DNA of 8,409 bases. Source: JARKQH01 sp964631605. GTDB lineage: Bacteria; Verrucomicrobiota; Verrucomicrobiia; Limisphaerales; UBA8199. Position numbers and translations under genes: made by a program. The stretch's first letter is position 1. Each line of letters opens with the position of its first letter. The notes under the pieces were generated by a model. That model saw nothing but the letters and a program-made list of their open reading frames with translations. It was not told where the DNA came from and searched no databases. Shown here in pieces: positions 1 to 5,966 of this stretch. Location of the stretch: positions 1-8,409 of the forward strand of contig CAZVYG010000132.1 of the NCBI GenBank assembly GCA_964631605.1, given 5' to 3'.

Positions 1-2
1 AG

Positions 3-1820
3 TCCTATTCGTTCACCTCGACCGGCGGACAGTTGTCCGGAGCCGCACAGTTGGTCAAGAAGGGTTCCGGCACGATGACCATTAATGCCCCGAACGATTA
101 CAGCGGGGCGACGTTCATCCAACAGGGCACGCTCAAGCTGGGCGCCTCGGAGGTCATCCCGAACGGCACCGGCAAGTCCGACCCCATCATCAACGGCGTG
201 CTCGATTTGGCGGGGTTCAATGAAACGGTCAACGAATTCAGCGGCACCGGGGTCATCACCAACAGCACCGGCACCCTCTCCACGTTCACGTTTGGCATGG
301 GCACCACCACGGGCGGTTTTGACGGCGGGTTCGCCGGCCCGGTACAGGCGCTGCGCGTCAACGCCGGCACGTTCACGCTCCGGGGAAGCAGTACGCATAC
401 CGGCGGCACGATCGTGCAGCGGGGCCGGCTCGATCTGGCGAACACCAACGGCCAGTGCCTGGCCAGCGACCTCACCCTCGAGGGCGTGGCCGGCACTCCG
501 TCCGGCAACGTTGTGCGCCTGGGCGCGTCCGAGCAGATCGCGGACACCGCCAGGGTGATTTATGCCGGCAACAATGACAAAGACCTGCGCTTCTCGATGA
601 TGGGCTTCAACGAAACCCTCGCCGGGATCGTCTCCGCCGTCACCGCCACCAACAACGTGATCTTCGAGGCGGCCAGCGACCAGGTCAGCAACGCCCCGGC
701 GGTGCTCACCATTGTCAGCCCGGCCGGGCAGACCAATGTATGCACGGCGGGAAACGTCTATCTGCGCGACGCTGCCTTCGGCACCTTGGGCTCGGCTACC
801 AACAATCCCGGCTTCGTCAATCCCTCGCCGCTGACGGTGGTCAAAACCGGTCCTGGCACCCAGGTGTTCGGCGTGAACGGACCCTACACCGGGTCCATCG
901 GATTCTCCGGCGGCCTGCGGGTGGACCAGGGCACGTTCGTGCTGCTCAACGCAGCGGCTTCCAATTCGCGGATCACCAACGACGCCACGCTCGTGCTGGA
1001 TTTGAACACCTTCCCGCCCACCGATGGCCCCTACGGTCTCAGCTACGCCACCAACTACTGGCAGAGCAACTCCGTCTCCGGCAGCGGCACGATCATCAAG
1101 AAAGGAGACGCCACGCTGGTGCTTGACGGGCCCGTGGCTCAGGGGGCGCTGATCGTGGAGTCCGGCGGTCTGAGTGGTGTGGGGACCATCAGCGCCCCCG
1201 TGACCCTGGCGGCGGGGACGCGCCTGGCGCCCGGCTCGACCACCAACAACAGCTACCTGCCCTTCCCGCTGGGCCTGGCCCCGGCCGATCCGGGCATTGG
1301 CCTGCTGACCATCAACAACACTCTTACCCTGGACGCGGCCAGCACCACGGTGATGGAACTGGACAAGGCCAACGGCACCCATGACGCCGTCGCCGGCATC
1401 ACGACGCTCACCTACGGTGGCACGCTGACGGTGACGAACCTGGGCGGGACGTTTGTGGGCGGCGAAAGCTACGTGCTTTTCAGCGCGGCCAGTTACGTGG
1501 GCAACTTCAGCGCCACCAACCTGCCGCCGCTGGACCCGGGCCTGAACTGGGTCTGGAATCCGGCCACGGGCACGTTGAGCGTGTCGGGCGGCGTGCCCAG
1601 CACGCCCACCAATCTGACCTTCGCGGTCTCCGGTGGCGGGACCACGCTCGAGTTGAGCTGGCCCCCGGCTTACCTGGGCTGGCTGATTCAATCCAACGCG
1701 GTGTCGGTGGCCGACACCAACGCCTGGTTTGATGTTGCCGGGTCCGACTCGGTGACGAGCCTCACGCTGCCCATCCAACAGAATGTGCCCCAAGTTTACT
1801 ATCGCATGCGCAAACCATAA
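3..1820 (+). CDS. PATR (autotransporter-associated beta-strand repeat) surface protein, 5' partial
   Basis: The reading frame is open from the left edge (first full codon at 3) to TAA at 1818-1820, so the start and any signal peptide lie outside. The first in-frame start-like codon, TTG at 33, falls inside a repeat and is not a credible start. The 605 visible residues carry imperfect repeats of the PATR type, with the pattern 'LVKKGSGTMTI ... YSG.T.I..G.L.LG'. A glycine/threonine-rich stretch follows ('GTRLAPGS', 'GTLTVTNLGG', 'LNWVWNPATGTLSV') that resembles the final rungs of such beta-helices. The protein ends in a module with 'LELSWP', 'LIQSN' and 'YYRMRKP'. By family, this is an exported beta-helix of the cell surface or envelope. 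There is no beta-barrel translocator and no PEP-CTERM tail, so the autotransporter name describes the repeat, not the secretion route. The ligand is unknown. The family call is firm; adhesion or glycan binding is a guess. Confidence 0.88.
   Translation, partial: SYSFTSTGGQLSGAAQLVKKGSGTMTINAPNDYSGATFIQQGTLKLGASEVIPNGTGKSDPIINGVLDLAGFNETVNEFSGTGVITNSTGTLSTFTFGMGTTTGGFDGGFAGPVQALRVNAGTFTLRGSSTHTGGTIVQRGRLDLANTNGQCLASDLTLEGVAGTPSGNVVRLGASEQIADTARVIYAGNNDKDLRFSMMGFNETLAGIVSAVTATNNVIFEAASDQVSNAPAVLTIVSPAGQTNVCTAGNVYLRDAAFGTLGSATNNPGFVNPSPLTVVKTGPGTQVFGVNGPYTGSIGFSGGLRVDQGTFVLLNAAASNSRITNDATLVLDLNTFPPTDGPYGLSYATNYWQSNSVSGSGTIIKKGDATLVLDGPVAQGALIVESGGLSGVGTISAPVTLAAGTRLAPGSTTNNSYLPFPLGLAPADPGIGLLTINNTLTLDAASTTVMELDKANGTHDAVAGITTLTYGGTLTVTNLGGTFVGGESYVLFSAASYVGNFSATNLPPLDPGLNWVWNPATGTLSVSGGVPSTPTNLTFAVSGGGTTLELSWPPAYLGWLIQSNAVSVADTNAWFDVAGSDSVTSLTLPIQQNVPQVYYRMRKP
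51..1200 (+). repeat. PATR-type beta-helix repeats within the surface protein
   Basis: At least four degenerate copies of the same protein pattern are visible. They lie at about 51-155 ('LVKKGSGTMTI', 'GTLKLG'), 348-440 ('LRVNAGTFTLRG', 'GRLDL'), 831-948 ('LTVVKTGPGTQVF', 'GTFVLL') and 1083-1200 ('IIKKGDATLVLDG', 'GGLSGVG'). Spacers between them contain further beta-rich sequence, such as 'LDLAGFNETVNEFSGTG' and 'MMGFNETLAGIVS', which share a G-F-N-E-T core. These are protein-level repeats; I see no long exact DNA repeats. Confidence 0.75.
1641..1817 (+). other. C-terminal LQS/YRL-type beta module of the PATR protein
   Basis: The last 59 residues start with 'TTLELSWPPAY', continue with 'GWLIQSNAVSV' and a tryptophan ('NAWFDV'), and end with 'VYYRMRKP' at the stop codon. 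The layout (hydrophobic strand, [LIV]-Q/E-S, a W about 10 to 15 residues later, a Y/F-[YF]-R-[LM] ending) matches two segments of the large exported protein at 3120-5888. It may be a small beta domain used as a C-terminal cap or for sorting; its function is unknown. Confidence 0.55.
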
Positions 1821-1845
1821 GGTGCCGCGTGCAGCCGGCGGAGCG

Positions 1846-1873
1846 GGGTGGCGGGGACGCCGCCCCGCCGCCC
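1846..1873 (+). terminator. Strong GC-rich hairpin between the PATR and prepilin genes
   Basis: GGGTGGCGGGG (1846-1856) pairs with CCCCGCCGCCC (1863-1873) over 11 bp, with one T-G wobble and a six-base loop, ACGCCG. It begins 25 bases after the PATR stop codon and ends 34 bases before the prepilin ATG. The expected U-tract is missing: only TT follows. It could be a weak or U-less terminator, a 3'-end stabiliser, or a structure in the prepilin leader. The pairing is seen directly; the role is inferred. Confidence 0.4.
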
Positions 1874-1896
1874 TTGGCCGCGCCGCGCACCTTTGC

Positions 1897-1903
1897 AAAG
1901 GAG
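1897..1903 (+). promoter_or_regulatory. Shine-Dalgarno sequence of the prepilin gene
   Basis: AAAGGAG lies four bases before the ATG at 1908. It decides the start: the in-frame GTG at 1848 lies inside the hairpin, has no such site, and would add 20 proline/arginine-rich residues. It is the only clear ribosome binding site among the genes whose starts are visible here. Confidence 0.75.
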
Positions 1904-1907
1904 AAAC

Positions 1908-2792
1908 ATGATTCTGACCAAGACACCAACTTCGACGACTCCGCCCGCCGCGCGTGACCGCCGGCCCTGGCGGCGCCGACTGGCCTTCACCCTGATTGAG
2001 CTGCTGGTGGTCATCGCCATCATCGCCATCCTGGCGGCGATGCTGTTGCCCGCGCTCGCCAGGGCGAAAGAGAAGGCCAAGGGCGTGAACTGCTTGAACA
2101 ACATGAAGCAGATAGGGTTGAGCTACCGGATGTATGCGGATGACAACAGCGGGTGCCTCGTGCCGCTGTGGGTGCGGAGCGGGACGGCCGGCTGGAACTC
2201 GTGGACCTACGACCCTGCCAGCTTCATCGTCCACAATCCTGACCTGCTGTGGTGGCAGGACAACCTGCGCATGGGCGGCTACGCCCGGTCGCAGAAGATC
2301 TTCAATTGCCCATCCCTGGTGGGCGCCGCCGGGCAATCAGGCGGTGGTTCCCGCAGCACGAACAACGCGCTGGGCATCGGCATGAACCATCCGGAAGTGG
2401 GCATAACCTTTCAGGAGACCACCTTGCGCCGGCCGTTGAAGGAAAGCCGGGTGGCCAAGCCGTCCGAGTTGATCGTCTTTGCCGATGCCGGTGCGGTAAC
2501 GCTGGCCAGCAAGGACCTGGACCCGGATTCCTGGGTTCCCGACCGCGCGTACGATGCCGTGCTGTCTGACTACTGGGGGGGCGGGATCAGTTACTTCCGT
2601 GTGCCCATAGATGTGCGGTTCGACCAGGGGGACGGGCGCTCACTGCCCCGGCACTCGCGCCGCTGCAACTTCGGCTTCTTCGATGGCCACGCCCAGACCC
2701 TGCGCAATGGCGATGCGGGTTACCAGTTTCCCCGCATCCATCCGCGGGCCTGGTGGGCGACGGACCACAGTTCGTTGACCATGCCGCCATAA
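1908..2792 (+). CDS. Prepilin-like (type II secretion pseudopilin) protein, H-X9-DG family
   Basis: The protein has 294 residues, starting at the ATG after AAAGGAG. Its 26-residue leader is rich in T, P and R ('RRPWRRRLA') and is followed by the type IV prepilin signature 'FTLIELLVVIAIIAILAAML', with Glu31 at mature position +5. The residue before the expected prepilin peptidase cut is Ala26 rather than the usual Gly. The hydrophobic helix runs into a charged coil ('ALARAKEKAKGVNCLNNMKQ') typical of the large DUF1559-like prepilin families of Verrucomicrobiota and Planctomycetota. Near the C-terminus, H249 is followed nine residues later by D259-G260 ('FFDGHAQ'), the H-X9-DG motif of prepilin-processing-associated domains. 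By family, it is an inner-membrane-anchored, periplasm-facing pilin-like subunit; what it assembles into is not known. The lipoprotein gene starts 31 bases downstream, so co-transcription is likely. Confidence 0.92.
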   Translation: MILTKTPTSTTPPAARDRRPWRRRLAFTLIELLVVIAIIAILAAMLLPALARAKEKAKGVNCLNNMKQIGLSYRMYADDNSGCLVPLWVRSGTAGWNSWTYDPASFIVHNPDLLWWQDNLRMGGYARSQKIFNCPSLVGAAGQSGGGSRSTNNALGIGMNHPEVGITFQETTLRRPLKESRVAKPSELIVFADAGAVTLASKDLDPDSWVPDRAYDAVLSDYWGGGISYFRVPIDVRFDQGDGRSLPRHSRRCNFGFFDGHAQTLRNGDAGYQFPRIHPRAWWATDHSSLTMPP

Positions 2793-2823
2793 ACCGCTCC
2801 GCGATTCGGCCCCTCAACTCCGC

Positions 2824-3123
2824 ATGACAACACGTTCCTTGTTTCGGTCTGCCGCGGCGGGTTGGACCGCCTTAACCCTCCTCACGGCCGCCTTGGGCTG
2901 CTCGCCCCGCGGCGGGTCCGGCGCCTCGGGAAAAGAAGCCACACTTGACGAAGTCAACCGCGCCCTCGCGGTGTGGTCCATGCGAGAGGGGCGCCCGCCT
3001 CAGCACCTGGGGCAACTGACCAACTCCGCAATTCTCCAGGGCAAGGTGCTGCCCAAGCCTCCCCCGGGTCAAAAACTTGCGCTGGATCCGCAGACGCGCC
3101 AGGCAGTTTTCGTGGCGGAGTGA
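2824..3123 (+). CDS. Small lipoprotein with a pseudopilin-head-like domain
   Basis: The protein has 99 residues. The N-terminus is a lipoprotein signal: Arg4 and Arg8, a hydrophobic stretch 'WTALTLLTAALG', then Cys26 as the likely lipidated residue. The residue at -3 is Ala, so the lipobox is acceptable but not ideal. A Gly/Ser linker (30-36) leads to about 60 residues: 'LDEVNRALAVW' (helix-like), 'EGRPPQHLGQL', then 'LPKPPPGQKLALDP' and 'AVFV'. The order (helix, G-R-x-P, L-x-x-L, L-P-x-P-P-x-G-x-K, strand, D-P-x-T) resembles the short soluble part of pseudopilins, without the pilin membrane helix. No Shine-Dalgarno precedes the ATG. The gene follows the prepilin by 31 bases and its TGA overlaps the GTG of the next gene, so it probably sits between them in one operon. 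I do not recognise a named family; a role as a partner of the prepilin is inferred. Confidence 0.8.
   Translation: MTTRSLFRSAAAGWTALTLLTAALGCSPRGGSGASGKEATLDEVNRALAVWSMREGRPPQHLGQLTNSAILQGKVLPKPPPGQKLALDPQTRQAVFVAE
3120..3123 (+). promoter_or_regulatory. GTGA stop/start overlap coupling the lipoprotein and the large exported protein
   Basis: The GTG start (3120-3122) shares four bases with the TGA stop (3121-3123) of the lipoprotein gene. The GGCGGAG just upstream (3114-3120) runs into the start itself, so it is not a well-placed Shine-Dalgarno. Translation by reinitiation or coupling from the lipoprotein gene is therefore likely, which would tie the output of the two proteins together. Confidence 0.65.
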
Positions 3124-5888
3124 AAACGTTGGTTGTCCTTTTGCTGGCGGCCTGCTCCGGCCTGGCGCAGCCGCCGCCGCCCGTTGTTCATCGCGCGCTG
3201 GAGCTGGTCGCGCGGACGCAGGCGGGCGTGCCCTACACCCTGGAAAGCAACGCCAGTCTTCGTTCAACCGGATGGGTCGAGTCGCTCGCCTGGGTGGGCA
3301 CAGGCGCGCCCAAGCGTCAGTATCTAAGCCTGCGCAGCAGTTCGGAGTGCCGCTTCTTCCGTTTGCGCTGGCCAGCCGTCCCGCCCACCCCGGTCGTTCT
3401 CGCCGACCTGCCGCAGGCCAACACGATGCTCTTCGAGCACTTCGACACACCGGGTCTGAGTTCCTTGCTTCAGCTCTGGAACGGTCTGTCCTGGACGGGG
3501 AACAGCAACGGCTTGGGGGTGTTTCCGTGGACGGGGACGACCAACGATCCGAGGGCGGTCTTCAACCGGGCCTTGTTCGAGTTGGACCTCGTTGGCTTCG
3601 GCCATTTGCGCCTGCGGCATCAGTACAGCGGCGGTAACGCCACCACCCTTACCTGGGCCAACCCTGCCAACACCGGCGAGGAGGTGCTGCTGCCGGTGAG
3701 CACGAACATGCAGACTGTCTTCGGTAATCGAGTGTTTCCCGTGCCGGTCCAGACCGGCTTGCGCCTGGATCCGGTGCCGGGAAGTCCCGTGCCGGCGGGC
3801 AACTGGTTGGTGGACTATATGGCGTTGGATCGCGGCCGGGTGCTGGGATGGGAGTTCAGCCAGAACGGCAATGCCCGCGGAGGCGTCAACAATCCCGTGG
3901 TCACCTACGGCTGCTCCAACCTCGCGCCCGGCGTCCTGGTCGAGGGGACCAACGGGGGCGCGGTGGCGAACGGTTTGCTCGCGGCCATGGTGGGCAGCGG
4001 CGAGCCACGGGTGGAGTTTCTGGTGACGCCGCCCTTTGGGTTAACTAATTTTGTGGAGACCTCGATTTACAGGTTTGCCGAGGTGCGGCTGCGCGCCAGC
4101 ACGGGGGGCTGGGCGCGACTGCAATTTGCCAACGCGAGCGGTGGGTTTGGTGTGAATCAGCCCGCGTTCAATCTGGCTGATGACGGGGCCTTTCACACCT
4201 ACCTGCTGGACTTCCGGAATGACGCTCACTGGAACGACAGTCGGGTGACGGCCTTGGCGCTGGCACTGCCGGAGGTCGCCGGCCTCACGGTGGAGCTGGA
4301 TTATCTGAGGTTGCTGGAGGTGGCCGCGGTGCCGGGAGAAGCCCCCAGCCTGGCTCTGGCGGACGCGGTGGAATTGGAAATCCCGCCACTGCCGGCCGGG
4401 GATTACGTGCTGCAGTCCTCGGCGGATGCAATGACTTGGACCACCGAGGAGGAGATTCCCGGCGCCACAACTCCCACCAACCGCTTCCGCAGCCTCTCGG
4501 ACACCGGCCCGGTGACGTATCGTCTGGCAGCCTGCGGGCAACCGCCTCAATGGATCATTCCTTTGCCGCCGGTGACCAATCTGGCCGGGACGCCGCTGGT
4601 GTTCCCTCTGCCCCCCGGCACCTTTGTGGACGCGGATGGGCACGACCTCCGCTACTCCGGGCGGGTGTCGGGGGGCTTGCCTCTGCCGGACTGGCTGACG
4701 GTGAACCCTCGAAACGGTCAGTTCAGTGGTACCGCGCCCCTGTGGCTGGGCGCGAGCAATGCGGCGTCGGTGCTGGCGCTGGAAATCGTGGCGGATGACC
4801 AGGTGGACGGCACTGCCAGCGCCGCATTGACCCTCGCGCTGGACTTGCCGCCGGGGCCAGGCGGACCGACCGCGAAGCTGTTTGCGACACAATTGGCCTA
4901 CAACCGCGTGCCTGACCCGGCGGAGTGTTGGGCGTTTGGCGACACCAACCGCTTGAGCGAATGGGCCGCCGTGAGGTCGAATCTTCACGTCCTCAAGCTC
5001 TACATTGACACGGTCAACAACGCCACCACGCAGCAGTTGCAGAACCTCGCGGCGGTGGTGGGGCAACAGGGCATCAAAGTGGCCATCGAAATGGGCGGCC
5101 TGCTCGGTGAATATGCCCTGAGCGGCGACACCAATGGCCTGGGCGAATGGTCCTTCAGCAAGGAGATGCCCAAGATTCAGAAGTGGCTCAACGCCGGCGG
5201 CACGGTTCACCATCTGGAGTTCGACGATCCCATCAACCGCGCGTTCTATCCCAAGGACGCCGCGCTCGGGAAGCAGGTGGAGACGGGCTACTTCACCCTG
5301 GCGCAGGCCACCGCGGAGTTGTTGGACGCCATGAAGCTGTATCGGCAGGCCCTGCCGGGCGTGAAGTTTGTTTACCTGGCCAACTTCCCGAACTGGGGTT
5401 GGGATGGCGCGCCCGCCTACTACACGTTTGGCTTCACCAACTTCACGGGCAATCAACCGCAGATGGGCCGCGGCGATTTCAAGGTGGTCCTCGAGCACGT
5501 GCTGCCGGCGGCGGCGGCGGCCGGGTTGCCCTTCTGGGCGGTCTGCGCGGATCATCCCCGCGATTACTTCACCGGCGCGCAAGGCTCCAATCAAACCAGC
5601 GTCAAGAACTCGGTCAACTGGCGGCAGCGGGTGCGCGCCCTCGAAATCCATGTGGAGTCCAAAGGGCTGCCGTTCATTCTTATCGCCAACGACCAGACCA
5701 CCGGCAACAGCAACGCCACGGACTTCCAGAACGCCGTGGCCGACTACATAGACCAATACCAGGCTGAGGGCGGTTCCCCATACGCCTACAACATCCAGTC
5801 CTGGTACAACCACCCAACGGTCACGCTGCCCGAGACGGTGAACGGCCGGTTGGCCAAGGTGATTCTCAATGCCTACGGGCGGTTCTAA
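3120..5888 (+). CDS. Large exported modular protein, putative glycan-active enzyme with a C-terminal TIM-barrel-like domain
   Basis: The protein has 922 residues from GTG 3120. This start gives an export signal at once (Lys2, hydrophobic 'TLVVLLLAA'). Starting further upstream, at 2973, would only add sequence that shadows the lipoprotein gene. Cleavage could follow Ala16 (signal peptidase I) or precede Cys12, since 'LAAC' is also a fair lipobox. Domains in order: an LQS/YRL-type module (26-85); a beta-rich region including a jelly-roll-like part (about 240-401, 'RFAEVRLRAS', 'DDGAFHTYLLDF', 'VELDYLRLLE'); a second LQS/YRL module (416-470); a cadherin/putative-Ig domain (475-577, 'FVDADGHDLRYS', 'LPDWLTVNPRNGQFSGTAP'); and a final domain (about 583-922) with eight strand-like segments, many ending in acidic residues. 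The layout resembles secreted carbohydrate-active proteins of this phylum. I do not recognise the final domain as a named glycosidase family, so the enzyme role is inferred. Confidence 0.85.
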   Translation: MKTLVVLLLAACSGLAQPPPPVVHRALELVARTQAGVPYTLESNASLRSTGWVESLAWVGTGAPKRQYLSLRSSSECRFFRLRWPAVPPTPVVLADLPQANTMLFEHFDTPGLSSLLQLWNGLSWTGNSNGLGVFPWTGTTNDPRAVFNRALFELDLVGFGHLRLRHQYSGGNATTLTWANPANTGEEVLLPVSTNMQTVFGNRVFPVPVQTGLRLDPVPGSPVPAGNWLVDYMALDRGRVLGWEFSQNGNARGGVNNPVVTYGCSNLAPGVLVEGTNGGAVANGLLAAMVGSGEPRVEFLVTPPFGLTNFVETSIYRFAEVRLRASTGGWARLQFANASGGFGVNQPAFNLADDGAFHTYLLDFRNDAHWNDSRVTALALALPEVAGLTVELDYLRLLEVAAVPGEAPSLALADAVELEIPPLPAGDYVLQSSADAMTWTTEEEIPGATTPTNRFRSLSDTGPVTYRLAACGQPPQWIIPLPPVTNLAGTPLVFPLPPGTFVDADGHDLRYSGRVSGGLPLPDWLTVNPRNGQFSGTAPLWLGASNAASVLALEIVADDQVDGTASAALTLALDLPPGPGGPTAKLFATQLAYNRVPDPAECWAFGDTNRLSEWAAVRSNLHVLKLYIDTVNNATTQQLQNLAAVVGQQGIKVAIEMGGLLGEYALSGDTNGLGEWSFSKEMPKIQKWLNAGGTVHHLEFDDPINRAFYPKDAALGKQVETGYFTLAQATAELLDAMKLYRQALPGVKFVYLANFPNWGWDGAPAYYTFGFTNFTGNQPQMGRGDFKVVLEHVLPAAAAAGLPFWAVCADHPRDYFTGAQGSNQTSVKNSVNWRQRVRALEIHVESKGLPFILIANDQTTGNSNATDFQNAVADYIDQYQAEGGSPYAYNIQSWYNHPTVTLPETVNGRLAKVILNAYGRF
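3195..3374 (+). other. LQS/YRL-type module 1 of the large exported protein
   Basis: Residues 26-85 begin with 'ALELVART', contain 'YTLESNASL' and a tryptophan ('TGWVES'), and end in 'CRFFRLRWP'. This is the same layout as the C-terminal end of the PATR protein, but here it sits at the N-terminus of the mature protein. Confidence 0.45.
4365..4529 (+). other. LQS/YRL-type module 2 of the large exported protein
   Basis: Residues 416-470 contain 'AVELEIPPLPAGDYVLQSS', then 'MTWTTEEEIPG' and the ending 'VTYRLA'. The module lies directly before the cadherin/Ig-like domain. It matches the layout of the module at 3195-3374 and of the PATR protein end, with little DNA identity visible. Confidence 0.5.
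4542..4850 (+). other. Cadherin/putative-Ig-like domain in the large exported protein
   Basis: Residues 475-577 show the pattern of cadherin-like (CADG) or He_PIG domains: 'FVDADGHDLRYS', then 'LPDWLTVNPRNGQFSGTAP', then 'EIVADDQVDGTASAALTLAL'. The D-x-D-G-x-x-L-x-Y, LP-x-WL and G-x-F-S-G-T elements are all present. Such domains are usually spacers or adhesion modules that separate catalytic and binding parts outside the cytoplasm. Confidence 0.7.
4869..5885 (+). other. C-terminal TIM-barrel-like domain, candidate catalytic domain
   Basis: Residues 584-922 contain eight regularly spaced strand-like segments: KLFATQL (586), VLKLYID (ending D630), KVAIEMGG (E657), VHHLEFDDP (E700, D702, D703), KFVYLANFPNWGW (755-761), FWAVCADHP (D811, H812), FILIANDQ (D858) and YNIQSWYNHP (W895). 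Helix-like stretches lie between them. Acidic residues at strand ends, with one group at strand 4 and one at strand 7, fit the arrangement in many (beta/alpha)8 glycoside hydrolases. The strand assignment was made by eye and no family name is claimed. Confidence 0.45.
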
Positions 5889-5894
5889 GCGCGT

Positions 5895-5932
5895 CCGCCC
5901 GGTGGCCGGATCTTGCACGGTCGGCGGGGCGG
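5895..5932 (+). terminator. Weak compound inverted repeat after the large exported protein gene
   Basis: CCGCCC (5895-5900) can pair with GGGCGG (5927-5932). Inside, GGCCG (5904-5908) can pair with CGGTC (5918-5922), with one wobble and a nine-base loop. It starts seven bases after the TAA stop codon region. No U-tract follows, and in DNA this GC-rich such pairings arise easily by chance, so it is at best a tentative end-of-operon structure. Confidence 0.2.
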
Positions 5933-5966
5933 CCGGCGGCGCGGGCGCGACGCCTCGGCCATCGTC

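Noticed and set aside
3..1820. Possible cell-surface array or CRISPR-like repeat in the PATR gene
   Set aside because: The repeats are degenerate protein repeats in one reading frame with variable spacing, without conserved DNA repeats and unique spacers.
1848..1907. GTG start 20 codons upstream for the prepilin
   Set aside because: It lies in the hairpin, lacks a Shine-Dalgarno and adds only proline/arginine-rich residues, while AAAGGAG directly precedes the ATG at 1908.
2973..3119. A 49-codon N-terminal extension of the large exported protein
   Set aside because: It overlaps the lipoprotein gene in another frame, has no export signal at its start, and would bury the hydrophobic signal sequence that begins at 3120.
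5505..5523. Run of GCG/GGC triplets resembling a microsatellite
   Set aside because: It encodes a five-alanine stretch between two strand-like segments and is too short to suggest phase variation in GC-rich DNA.
4041..5918. Long 625-codon open frame on the - strand opposite the large exported protein
   Set aside because: Its sequence is rich in R, G, H and Q with no domain, signal or ribosome binding site. It mirrors the codon bias of the + strand gene, whose protein has clear domains.
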